Assembly: GCA_003229095.1 (NCBI GenBank)
Contig: QIHS01000048.1
Coordinates: forward strand, 1-17,428
Reading direction: 5' to 3'
DNA: 17,428 bases
DNA from: Woeseia sp.
Lineage (GTDB): Bacteria; Pseudomonadota; Gammaproteobacteria; Steroidobacterales; Woeseiaceae
The notes under the pieces are model-generated. The model was not told the DNA's origin, searched no databases, and worked only from the letters and a program-made list of their open reading frames with translations. How positions within the stretch are numbered: position 1 is the first letter of the stretch; each line of letters starts with the position of its first letter. Below are positions 1 to 7,149 of this stretch, piece by piece. The position numbers and the translations under genes are program-made.

Positions 1-586
1 ATATCAGGATCGATTTGGCGCGCCAGTCACGCTCGACGGCGACTATTGTGTTTGTACAATTCCGGCAACCGTATTAAGCGGCATTGCGAACGATTTTTCC
101 GCCGCACACCTGGCTGAAATTAGCGGATTTAGTTACACGAGTGCCGGAAAAATCGCTTTCCAGTCGCGGCGTTTCTGGGAGCAGGACCACAATATTTACG
201 GCGGCATTTCCTGGACGACGCAAAACATTACGCAGATCTGGTATCCCAACAGCGCTTTCGGCAGAAGCAACGGCATCCTGGTTGGGGCATACATATTTGG
301 CGGGGCGGCAGGCAACGAATTTTCAAACCAGACGCCACAACAGCGAATCAACGCAGCGATCTCTCAGGGCAGCAATCTGCATCCCGAGATGACCGGCGAA
401 GCTGCACGTGGAATCAGCGTCTCCTGGCCAAAAGTTCCTTTTCAACAGGGTGCCTGGGGCGTATCAACACCGGTTACCTTGTTAACGGCCGATGAGAATA
501 TTTTCTTTGCGGGTGAACATCTTAGTATTCTGCAGGGGTGGCAGGAGGGTGCGATTCTCTCGGCTTATCTTGCGCGTGATGTCTAG
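1..586 (+). CDS. Flavin-dependent amine oxidase, C-terminal part (5' end outside window)
   Basis: The reading frame is open from base 2 to the TAG at 584-586, about 194 residues, so only the 3' part of the gene is present. The product ends in FFAGEHLSILQGWQEGAILSA, the C-terminal FAD-contacting segment of the flavin monoamine oxidase family (GEH-x-G-W-x-x-GA). Upstream residues such as YGGISWTTQNITQIWYP and GAYIFGG fit the substrate domain of the same family. Family knowledge says these enzymes oxidise amines or amino acids to imines using FAD and O2. The substrate cannot be told from this fragment, and an L-amino acid oxidase role is equally possible. The gene converges with sdaA, and a long hairpin lies between the two stops. 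Confidence 0.8.
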   Translation, partial: YQDRFGAPVTLDGDYCVCTIPATVLSGIANDFSAAHLAEISGFSYTSAGKIAFQSRRFWEQDHNIYGGISWTTQNITQIWYPNSAFGRSNGILVGAYIFGGAAGNEFSNQTPQQRINAAISQGSNLHPEMTGEAARGISVSWPKVPFQQGAWGVSTPVTLLTADENIFFAGEHLSILQGWQEGAILSAYLARDV

Positions 587-610
587 CTGTTAACATCGTG
601 CCAATCGGTC

Positions 611-695
611 GGCATCACCTGTCAGGTTTTCCTTGAAGGGATGGCTCCCTTCGGTCCGCTTGATTCCCTTCAAGAAAAACCTGACAGGTGATGCC
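611..695. repeat. 85-bp long inverted repeat (large hairpin) between convergent genes
   Basis: The left arm (611-641) and right arm (665-695) are reverse complements over 31 positions with one mismatch, separated by a 23-base loop (642-664). The outer ends are GGCATCACC and GGTGATGCC, and complementarity stops abruptly there. It sits between the stop of the amine oxidase (586) and the stop of sdaA (735). It could work as a bidirectional terminator or transcript-end stabiliser, but the stem is much longer than a normal terminator and no clean U-tract follows. A palindromic interspersed element is the other possibility. I saw no second copy in the window. Confidence 0.8.
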
Positions 696-734
696 TTGAG
701 TGTTCGCGGCTTTCCTGTGATGAGCGTTACTTTT

Positions 735-2132
735 TTAACATTCGATAAAGTTGACTGGGACTTCGATCACATTGGTTGCGAGTCCGCCGCGAGATGTTTC
801 TTTATATTTGTCCTGCATGTCTCGGCCGGTCTCGCGCATTGTCTGAATAACTTTGTCGAGGGAGACGAAGTGTTGGCCATCTCCACGTAGCGCCAGTCTT
901 GAGGCGTTGATTGCCTTTACGGCTGCCATCGCGTTGCGTTCGATACAGGGAATTTGTACCAGGCCGCCGATCGGATCGCAGGTGAGTCCCAGGTTGTGTT
1001 CCATCGCGACCTCGGCGGCATTCTCGACCTGAGGAGGAGTGCCGCCTAAAACTTCGGTTAATCCTGCAGCCGCCATTGAGCACGCTGATCCGACCTCGCC
1101 CTGGCAGCCTACTTCTGCGCCACTAATCGATGCGTTGCGTTTGAATAGAAATCCAATGGCACCGGCGACCAGCAAGAAGCGCACCACGCCGTCATCGTTC
1201 GCGCCACTGCAGAAATTCGAATAGTAGTGCAGCACTGCTGGAATAATACCGGCGGCGCCATTCGTCGGTGCAGTCACCACCCGACCGCCGACTGCATTCT
1301 CTTCGTTGACGGCAAGTGCGTAGAGGTTTACCCAGTCGAGTATGGTCAACGGATCGCGGAGCGCCGCCTCGGGTTGCTCGGAGAGTTGCTTGTACATGTC
1401 CGCCGCGCGCCGCTTGACCTTCAGACCCGGCATAAGGCCGGCACTTCGACAGCCTTTGTCGACACATGCCTTCATCGCGCTCCAGATGTCCAGCAGTCTT
1501 GTGCGGATCTCGTCTTCGTCGCGCCATGTCAGTTCGTTTTGGAGCATTATCTCACTGATTGACAGGTCGTTGTCAGCGCAGAGTCGTAACAGTTCTACAC
1601 CGCTCTCGAATGGAAAGGGCAGCGAAACTTCTGATTCGACTATTACCGGATCGTCTGTGTGATTTCCACGAACGACAAATCCACCGCCGACTGAATAGTA
1701 GACTCGAGAAAGAAGTTCGCTGCCATCCCCAGCCAGGGCAGCAAACTTCATTCCGTTCGGGTGGCCGGGGAGTGACTCTCGTTTTTCGAATATCAGGTCA
1801 TTCTTGATTTCAAAGAAAATGTGCTGCTCGCCGAGTAATTGTAGTGAGCGGGATCTTTCTATTTCAGCCATGAGAGCAGGGATTCTGTCGACATCTACAG
1901 TTTCGGGCTGCTCTCCGCTAAGTCCAAGGACAACGGCTTTGTCAGTTCCGTGTCCTCGGCCGGTCGCGCCGAGAGAACCATACAAATGGATCTGTATTCG
2001 TTTGACAGATTGTAGATGGCCCTGTTCATGCACTCTCGATACAAACATTGATGCAGCGCGCATCGGGCCAACAGTATGTGAACTGGATGGGCCGATGCCA
2101 ATCGTGAAAAGGTCGAATACGCTAATAGCCAT
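735..2132 (-). CDS. sdaA: L-serine ammonia-lyase (L-serine dehydratase), iron-sulfur dependent, single chain
   Basis: This 465-residue protein converts L-serine to pyruvate and ammonia in the cytoplasm with a [4Fe-4S] cluster. It starts MAISVFDLFTIGIGPSSSHT, the signature of the beta-domain of the family, and continues with the alpha-domain motif TAPTNGAAGIIPA (about 288-299). Cys343, Cys385 (TCDPIGG) and Cys396 (PCIERN) lie where the Legionella pneumophila enzyme, as I recall its structure, places its three cluster ligands. The protein ends in Cys465, which fits the 'tail-in-mouth' fourth ligand described for that enzyme. Length matches E. coli SdaA (about 454). The ATG at 2132 is the only start that keeps the conserved N-terminus. 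The ribosome binding site is weak. Neighbours give no clear pathway link. Confidence 0.96.
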   Translation of the reverse strand: MAISVFDLFTIGIGPSSSHTVGPMRAASMFVSRVHEQGHLQSVKRIQIHLYGSLGATGRGHGTDKAVVLGLSGEQPETVDVDRIPALMAEIERSRSLQLLGEQHIFFEIKNDLIFEKRESLPGHPNGMKFAALAGDGSELLSRVYYSVGGGFVVRGNHTDDPVIVESEVSLPFPFESGVELLRLCADNDLSISEIMLQNELTWRDEDEIRTRLLDIWSAMKACVDKGCRSAGLMPGLKVKRRAADMYKQLSEQPEAALRDPLTILDWVNLYALAVNEENAVGGRVVTAPTNGAAGIIPAVLHYYSNFCSGANDDGVVRFLLVAGAIGFLFKRNASISGAEVGCQGEVGSACSMAAAGLTEVLGGTPPQVENAAEVAMEHNLGLTCDPIGGLVQIPCIERNAMAAVKAINASRLALRGDGQHFVSLDKVIQTMRETGRDMQDKYKETSRGGLATNVIEVPVNFIEC

Positions 2133-2206
2133 GGCGCAAGTATCTCATTGTGAAGGTGTCTGCAGCCAGCAAATAATCAACTAAACGGCGGGCATGGCAA
2201 TCGAGC

Positions 2207-2219
2207 TGATGCAGCATCA
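2207..2219. repeat. 13-bp perfect inverted repeat upstream of sdaA
   Basis: TGATGC-A-GCATCA is a perfect palindrome around one central base, about 75 bases upstream of the sdaA start. Its place and symmetry would suit an operator or a small hairpin in the leader. A motif this short can also arise by chance, so the function is open. Confidence 0.35.
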
Positions 2220-2311
2220 CTTGAGGCTTTCTTGCGAACGTTGACCGATGCCAGGGTCCAGCCTCTGCTCAGCCAGTAATGTCTACGCAAGCAAGCTGGA
2301 AAGATACCCGC

Positions 2312-2575
2312 TTACTTCAGAAGTTCGTGACCAGCAGGTAGCTGATGCATCGCCCACATTACGAGGCGATGTTTTATCTTTGGCAACGTCACCTGGTCCT
2401 TCGGCAATGGGCTGATTTTTTTGTCATGCACCAGCAGTCGATACGAATACTCAATCTTCAGGTCTTGTGAATCGGTTGCTTCAAATTCAACGATCTTCCG
2501 CTTGACCGCGTCTTCCATGATCAGGCGCAATGCTTCTTTCAGAAGTTCTTTCTCGTTTTTTACTTTCTTTGCCAT
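2312..2575 (-). CDS. Small DUF5062-like protein
   Basis: An 87-residue basic cytoplasmic protein starting MAKKVKNEKELLKEALRLI. It has no signal peptide, membrane segment or cysteine. The pattern of an N-terminal KNEKELLKEAL helix, a middle YRLLVHDKKI segment and a C-terminal LPKIKHRLVMWAMHQLPAGH segment resembles DUF5062, an uncharacterised family of about 85 residues in Vibrio and other gammaproteobacteria. This assignment is from memory of the family pattern. The function is unknown. The gene is co-directional with sdaA but 179 bases upstream of it, so joint transcription is possible but not shown. The ATG at 2575 has no strong Shine-Dalgarno sequence. Confidence 0.7.
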   Translation of the reverse strand: MAKKVKNEKELLKEALRLIMEDAVKRKIVEFEATDSQDLKIEYSYRLLVHDKKISPLPKDQVTLPKIKHRLVMWAMHQLPAGHELLK

Positions 2576-2600
2576 GAAATGATACTATCGCTTCCACCGT

Positions 2601-2640
2601 CAGGTTGCTGATTCACACGCCAGATTGCTGATTCCCAAGT
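2601..2640. repeat. Two 20-bp tandem direct repeats
   Basis: CAGGTTGCTGATTC (2601-2614) is repeated as CAGATTGCTGATTC (2621-2634), 13 of 14 bases identical, with a 20-base period, about two helical turns. It lies in the divergent intergenic region between the DUF5062-like gene (start 2575) and the spondin genes (start 2799). Paired sites on one DNA face are typical of cooperative regulator binding, but no regulator is identified. Confidence 0.5.
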
Positions 2641-2676
2641 TCGGGAAGCGGGGCAATTCAATGGTCATCGAGTATT

Positions 2677-2704
2677 TCTCAATCGGTCAAATTATTCATT
2701 GAGA
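2677..2704. promoter_or_regulatory. Spaced inverted repeat in the spondin upstream region
   Basis: TCTCAAT (2677-2683) and ATTGAGA (2698-2704) are perfect inverted 7-mers with a 14-base spacer, about 95 bases upstream of the first spondin gene. The half-site centres are 21 bases apart, as for a dimeric regulator on one helical face. No -35/-10 pair stands out nearby. This is a weak candidate operator. Confidence 0.3.
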
Positions 2705-2798
2705 TAGAGTGATGATTCGACCGTGACCGTTTCGTGATGTTCCAGGAAAATACTGGCCAGCGTTGTTGTTACATACATTTTAACAGGGGTTATTCGCA

Positions 2799-3518
2799 AT
2801 GAAAATGTTCAAAAGAGTTGCCATATGCGCAGTTTTTCTTTCCGGCAGTACGACCGCAAGTGCAGTGGACTTCAATGTTGAGGTCATCAATCTGACCAAC
2901 GGCTTGTGGTATACACCTTTCCTGATTGCCGCACATCCCGAGGGCACCAGTCTGTTTACCACTGGACAGCCAGCATCTGCCAGTTTGCAGGCAATGGCTG
3001 AAGGCGGGGATATTTCGTTCTTGGTTACCGATTTGGAAGCGATCGGCGCAACTATAGCCGAGGATCCGGCTGGCGGGTTTTTGGCACCAGCGATGAGTGC
3101 AAACGCTGACTTGAATACAGACGGCACAAGCAACGTATTGCTGTCAGTTGTGTCAATGCTGCTGCCAACGAACGATGCATTCGCTGGTCTGAACGCAATC
3201 ATTATTCCTACTGAACCAGGGACTTATATCTACAATATTCCCGCCTATGACTCAGGAACGGAAGCAAACGACGAAATCATCAACGGTGGTATGGCGCCAG
3301 GTGTTCCGGGCATACCGGGCGATCCAGGCGGGCTTGGCGGCACGGGTGGTACCGGTGCAGCTATGGCCGATGCCAACACCAACGTGCATATTCATCGCAA
3401 TACCCTGGGTGACCTTGACCCGGATGCTGGTCGAAGCGATCTGAATAGCACCGTTCACCGCTGGTTGAACCCGGTCGTTCGTGTTGTCGTCACTGTCAAC
3501 GAAATGGTAGCGCCATGA
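2799..3518 (+). CDS. Exported spondin-domain protein with collagen-like stretch
   Basis: This 239-residue protein has a signal peptide (positive start MKMFKR, hydrophobic core, cleavage near TTASA-VDF at about 22-23), so it is exported. The rest looks like a bacterial spondin_N domain: FNVEVINLTNGLWYTPFLIAAH, then LQAMAEGGD, LLPTNDAFAGLN and YDSGTEANDE. These blocks recur in the next gene. Residues 168-188 form seven consecutive Gly-X-Y triplets (GVP GIP GDP, then Gly-rich), a collagen-like insert near the domain end. Bacterial spondin domains are thought to be surface or secreted adhesion-type modules, but no activity is established here. The ATG has AGGGG upstream. Its stop overlaps the next start (ATGA), so the two are translationally coupled. 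Confidence 0.8.
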   Translation: MKMFKRVAICAVFLSGSTTASAVDFNVEVINLTNGLWYTPFLIAAHPEGTSLFTTGQPASASLQAMAEGGDISFLVTDLEAIGATIAEDPAGGFLAPAMSANADLNTDGTSNVLLSVVSMLLPTNDAFAGLNAIIIPTEPGTYIYNIPAYDSGTEANDEIINGGMAPGVPGIPGDPGGLGGTGGTGAAMADANTNVHIHRNTLGDLDPDAGRSDLNSTVHRWLNPVVRVVVTVNEMVAP

Positions 3519-4264
3519 GAGTCCGCTATCAAGGCGCGACGCGCTTTCTATCGATAGCCGTCGCGAGTCTGTTTCTTGCCGCGTGCGGTAGCGGCAGTAA
3601 CATCCCTCCGGCGGCACCACTGCCACCGCCGCCGCCGCCGCCGCCGACAGCAAGTTTTGATGTTACGGTAACGAATCTTACCAATGCGCAGCCGTTGTCC
3701 CCGATCGCAGTGATTGCTCACTTGTCAGGTTATGACCTTTTCACGGTGGGTTCTTCTGTCACCGTGGGATTTGAGGATATGGCTGAAGGGGGCGACAACA
3801 TGGCGCTTCTCGCCGAGGCGGACGCCGATGCTGACAGTCGGGATACTGGCACGGGTATGGCACCCATTGGTCCAGCCGGTAGTGAAACTGTCACGCTCAC
3901 GGTATTTGACAGTGCGCGACCCGGACTGCTCATCAGCGTAGGTACGATGTTGGTCAATACCAACGACGCGTTCACGGGGCTGGATGGCGCGGCTATCGAA
4001 TCTATGGCAGTCGGGGACGTTCTGAGTTTCAGAACAGTGGCCTATGATGCGGGCACCGAAGCCGATACGGAGCAGGCTATTCATATTCCCGGACCAGCAG
4101 GGGGTGGTGAAGGGTTTAACGCCGATCGCGACGATCAGGCTGACCTGGTGACAATGCACTCGGGCATTGTCAGCCAGGATGACGGATTCGCCACATCGGA
4201 CTTGACGGAGCAACATCGCTTCGACAATCCAACCGCGATGGTTCGAATAGTACGTACGCAGTAG
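3515..4264 (+). CDS. Spondin-domain lipoprotein
   Basis: This 249-residue protein is a paralogue of the preceding gene and overlaps it by 4 bases (ATGA). The N-terminus has a lipoprotein signal with lipobox LAAC (Cys24), so it is probably anchored in the outer membrane. A Pro-rich linker (about residues 36-45) follows, encoded partly by a CCG microsatellite. Next comes the spondin_N-like domain with FDVTVTNLTNAQPLSPIAVI, DMAEGGD, MLVNTNDAFTGLDG and YDAGTEADTE, the same blocks as its neighbour. The pair may form a surface complex with one secreted and one anchored member; this is inference. An intrinsic terminator follows directly at 4278, ending the two-gene operon. Confidence 0.82.
   Translation: MRVRYQGATRFLSIAVASLFLAACGSGSNIPPAAPLPPPPPPPPTASFDVTVTNLTNAQPLSPIAVIAHLSGYDLFTVGSSVTVGFEDMAEGGDNMALLAEADADADSRDTGTGMAPIGPAGSETVTLTVFDSARPGLLISVGTMLVNTNDAFTGLDGAAIESMAVGDVLSFRTVAYDAGTEADTEQAIHIPGPAGGGEGFNADRDDQADLVTMHSGIVSQDDGFATSDLTEQHRFDNPTAMVRIVRTQ
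3626..3646 (+). repeat. (CCG)7 microsatellite coding a proline run
   Basis: Seven CCG units in frame in the spondin lipoprotein encode part of its proline linker. Because the unit is three bases, slippage would change linker length without breaking the frame. Confidence 0.85.
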
Positions 4265-4277
4265 AAGTACCTCAGCT

Positions 4278-4320
4278 CGGGCCCGGACTTTGAACGCTGA
4301 GTCCGGGCCCGGCGCTTTTC
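4278..4320 (+). terminator. Rho-independent terminator after the spondin operon
   Basis: CGGGCCCGGACT (4278-4289) pairs perfectly with AGTCCGGGCCCG (4300-4311) around a 10-base loop, followed by GCGCTTTTC. The 12-bp GC-rich stem and short T run lie 14 bases after the stop of the spondin lipoprotein. Confidence 0.85.
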
Positions 4321-4382
4321 CGACAATTCATATTGTGACAATTTCGTGAAATCTCCAGTCTAATACCTATCGACACCTGATA

Positions 4383-4628
4383 ATGACGCCAACGCGGCGA
4401 ACGACGTTGGGCAGGCCAATCGATAGCTTGCAGGAACTTGCAAGCCACGCGATGGTGATTAATCCAACTGCGGAGATCTACCTTCCCGATTCCGACTTCG
4501 AGCTAGAGACGAAATTACTGACGCCTTCTAAGGTTCTCGTCGCTACTGAGAAAGCCGGATTGTGCCGGTCTGGCTCAGGCGAAGGTATTCCAGTCGCAAG
4601 TCTATCGTCTGGGCAATCGTCGAATTAG
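4383..4628 (+). CDS. Doubtful small ORF, 81 codons
   Basis: This is an open frame from ATG 4383 to a stop at 4628, in the 337-base gap between the spondin terminator and the patatin gene. The middle part (SLQELASHAMVINPTAEIYL) looks more protein-like than the Ser/Gly-rich tail, which overlaps the 3' end of the opposite-strand patatin barrel by 27 bases. There is no Shine-Dalgarno sequence before the ATG and no recognised family. It may be a gene remnant or chance. Apart from this and the terminator I see nothing in the gap. Confidence 0.2.
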   Translation: MTPTRRTTLGRPIDSLQELASHAMVINPTAEIYLPDSDFELETKLLTPSKVLVATEKAGLCRSGSGEGIPVASLSSGQSSN

Positions 4629-5468
4629 CGAACCGATGGTCAGATAAAATGACTCAACGCCTCCCTCGGCCAGACCGTAACCAAAATATATTGGGCCCAC
4701 CGGGGTGTCGAATCCGGCAAAAAGACTTCCGGCAATTTTCAGAGAATCGACGCTGATATCGTCACGGTCAAACCACACGCCGCCTGCTTCGATACTGCCC
4801 CCGATGTAGAACGGCGTGCCTAGAAAAGAAGTTTTTTCTTCGCTCATACGGCGATAATAGACAATACTTGCAAGCCCCGCGTGACGACCGAATAGTTCAT
4901 CGGGTTGATACCCGGACAGACGTGTAATGCCGCCGAGGCTGGTTGTTTCCTGGAACGGTACGACTTCATCATTGGAGAGCGTGTTCGCGCTCAGCCCAAA
5001 TAGGAATGTGGACGCTCCATGAGTCAGCGGTTTGTACAAATCGAAGAAATAAGCTGTTGCAGTTGCATCAGCGCCGAATGACGTTAGCGGCTGATTAATT
5101 TTTGCGTCCAGAAAAAGCCCGCTACGCGGGAATGCCGATTCGTCCAACGTGTCCCTAAGGTATTCAAGTGTAAGTTGACTAATGGTGAAGTGCTGCGCAC
5201 CGTCTGTCATAAATCCGCCGATCTTCAGTCTTGTATCCGCGTATCCGATCTCGTAGCCCAAACGAATTTCGGCGTGGTTACCCAAAGCACGGCCGGCATC
5301 CAACGCAAAAATACTGCGTTGATCATGCCAGATAGTCTGGCTGTTGGCGGTCCGCACACTAATGTTGCGGCCTGCATATTCAAGTGATGGAGCAATGAAA
5401 AAACTGTGGTCGTCTGAAACCGGTTGGTAAAATTCACTGAACAACCCGGTTCGTAAACCCAGACGCAA
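4602..5468 (-). pseudogene. Outer-membrane barrel half of a split patatin-like autotransporter (PlpD type)
   Basis: This 288-codon frame, TTG to TAG-type stop, encodes the C-terminal beta-barrel (BamA/TamA-type surface antigen domain). It shows alternating aromatic strands such as RTGLFSEFYQPVSDD, the segment LGGITRLSGYQPDELFGRH, which resembles the conserved G-x-x-x-(Y/F)-G region of the superfamily, and a C-terminal strand. There is no signal peptide, and the TTG has no ribosome binding site. The open frame extends upstream of the TTG to about 5534 and overlaps the end of the patatin frame in a different phase. It is therefore the 3' half of that gene, displaced by -1. Without rejoining, it would not be exported. 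A sequencing error is possible, in which case 4602-6826 is one intact gene. Confidence 0.72.
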
Positions 5469-5509
5469 TCGATTGATCCACTTGGCCCCTGATTGATTGA
5501 CGTCGCTGG

Positions 5510-6826
5510 TCAGGGATTCAATTCGCCTTCGAAATTATCGGACACGCGCAGCGCTGCTTTGAGTATTGTAGGTCCCCACGGTTTGTCTTTCAGCTCGATG
5601 TTCAGTTTCGTGCGGTTGTTGTCTGTCACCATCTCATATTGAATCGTACTGAATGTGCCTTCGCTGTAGATACTCGAAATGTTGCCTTCCAGCTGGTTGA
5701 GATCAAGAATCTTCCCTTCTTGCCAGGCCAACAATTTCCCAACCGACTCCCGGGTTCCGGGAGATTTGTGATTTATGTCTATTTCGTCAATAGTCGGGAG
5801 TGCCTTTACCTGCGCCGGTCTTGCGGCGACATGCGCGGCGTAGTCGGAGTGCGATAACGACAAACGCTGCAGTTGATCCAGATGCGTCAGCGCGGCTTCC
5901 TCACCCCAGCCAATTGCGCTGTATGCATGTGTAAAATCTGTTGCGCCTAAATCTCTCAAGTCTGGCAACACATAGATGTCGTCGGAGGTGAGCGTTACGA
6001 TCTCCTCATCTGTCTCGGCGTTCATCAGCCCATTAATTATCTGGTTGAGGACCGCCCCGACCGAATCAAGATCGCCTGCAGCACTAAGCGGAGTCCTGAC
6101 GTCGACTACGATTAATACGTCCGCTCCCATGGCCCTCGCAACATCCACCGGAACATTGTTGACGATGCCGCCGTCTACGAGAATCATGCCTTCGTGGCGC
6201 ACCGGTTCGAAACCGCCGGGGACAGACATACTCGCACGGACGGCAATCGTCAAATCGCCATCATCAAATACCACTGGCTGCATCGTGACAAGATTGGTTG
6301 CTACGGCGCGAAATGGAATTGGCAAATCATCGAACTGCCTCACCTGACTGGTGTCGATCAGCAGGCGCCGCAGCAAAATCTCCATCCTCTGACCCTGCAA
6401 CAGGCCCGTCGGCAACTGGAATTTTCCGTTGTTGAAGCCGACTTCCATTGATATAGCGAATTCGGCGTCGTTTTTTTTGCTCCTGATCGAATGTTCATTT
6501 CGAGGGCCCTTGTCATTCAGAGCGTCCAGCCAATTGATCGAATTGACGATTTCTTCAATTTCCGCCGGACTTTTTCCCGATGCATAGAGTGCGCCGACGA
6601 TGGCCCCCATGCTGGTACCTGCAATATAGTCAATTGGAATGCGCTCGCGCTCGATGATCTTAAGGACGCCGATGTGGGCGGCACCTCTGGCACCTCCACC
6701 GCCGAGGACAAGGCCAATTTTCGGTCGTTCCGCCCATGCAGGTGCCAAGATCAACACGGATAAGATGGCCATGAACACGGTACTTCTTAGAGAACGACTG
6801 GCCGGAACTGGCGTTACTGATTTCAC
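5510..6826 (-). CDS. Patatin-like phospholipase with POTRA domain, N-terminal half of PlpD-type autotransporter (frameshifted)
   Basis: Numbering is from GTG 6826, preferred over upstream TTG 6874 because AAGGAGA lies 9 bases before it. A signal peptide (to about AWA-ER, residue 32) leads to a patatin domain. It has oxyanion loop GGGGARG (42-48), nucleophile Ser72 in GTSMG and catalytic Asp218 in VDGG, so a Ser-Asp phospholipase/esterase dyad is complete. A POTRA-like region follows (about 345-425, ending ELKDKPWGP). The frame stops at TGA 5510, and homologous sequence continues in another frame with the barrel. Restoring one base (AATCCC to AATTCCC near 5516) gives about 741 residues, close to the 728 of Pseudomonas PlpD. 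In type Vd secretion the barrel carries the lipase to the surface; here that link is broken unless the shift is an error. Confidence 0.88.
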   Translation of the reverse strand: MKSVTPVPASRSLRSTVFMAILSVLILAPAWAERPKIGLVLGGGGARGAAHIGVLKIIERERIPIDYIAGTSMGAIVGALYASGKSPAEIEEIVNSINWLDALNDKGPRNEHSIRSKKNDAEFAISMEVGFNNGKFQLPTGLLQGQRMEILLRRLLIDTSQVRQFDDLPIPFRAVATNLVTMQPVVFDDGDLTIAVRASMSVPGGFEPVRHEGMILVDGGIVNNVPVDVARAMGADVLIVVDVRTPLSAAGDLDSVGAVLNQIINGLMNAETDEEIVTLTSDDIYVLPDLRDLGATDFTHAYSAIGWGEEAALTHLDQLQRLSLSHSDYAAHVAARPAQVKALPTIDEIDINHKSPGTRESVGKLLAWQEGKILDLNQLEGNISSIYSEGTFSTIQYEMVTDNNRTKLNIELKDKPWGPTILKAALRVSDNFEGELNP

Positions 6827-7149
6827 AATTGACTTTCTCCTTCCTAAAAGGGTGTTTCGACGAAGTTGCAGCAAGCTGCTTTTCTGTTTTTAGCAGAATC
6901 TCGCCGGATGTTTTGACAAGTCGAGGGCGTTAGCCAGCTGAAAGAGTAGCAATCAAGAGGCTCAGTTCAAAGCCATCATCGATACTCTCAAGGCGAAATT
7001 CATCGTAATTATTTTCTGAGCGGTGCAGCTCAGGATCTCGATAATCGTATGACCACAAACGTGTCGACGGTTGTCGTCGGATCAGCTGCAGGATATTGCA
7101 TCCACCTCCTGTGATAATGTAGCGACGACGATTTGCGGGGAACACAATA
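6827..7149. promoter_or_regulatory. Divergent intergenic region between patatin and sox-side lipoprotein genes
   Basis: These 323 bases separate two divergent genes and should hold both promoters. Minus-strand Shine-Dalgarno AAGGAGA (6836-6842) serves the patatin gene, and GGGGA near 7137 serves the gene at 7150. A TTGTCA-like -35 on the minus strand near 6912 has only a poor -10 match. I could not place a convincing promoter, and I see no repeats. Confidence 0.4.

Noticed and set aside
84..392. 102-codon plus-strand open frame
   Set aside because: It lies in another frame inside the amine oxidase coding region, whose translation has clear homology features.
611..695. Integron attC site
   Set aside because: The arms are almost perfectly paired, without the bulges and R/L box pattern of attC, and no integrase gene or cassettes are in the window.
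3725..4216. 163-codon minus-strand open frame opposite the spondin lipoprotein
   Set aside because: It is antisense to a gene with a clear lipobox and domain blocks. Its composition looks like a shadow frame.
5510..5534. Programmed -1 frameshift joining patatin and barrel
   Set aside because: There is no X-XXY-YYZ slippery heptamer and no obvious downstream structure. A single-base deletion or sequencing error explains it more simply.
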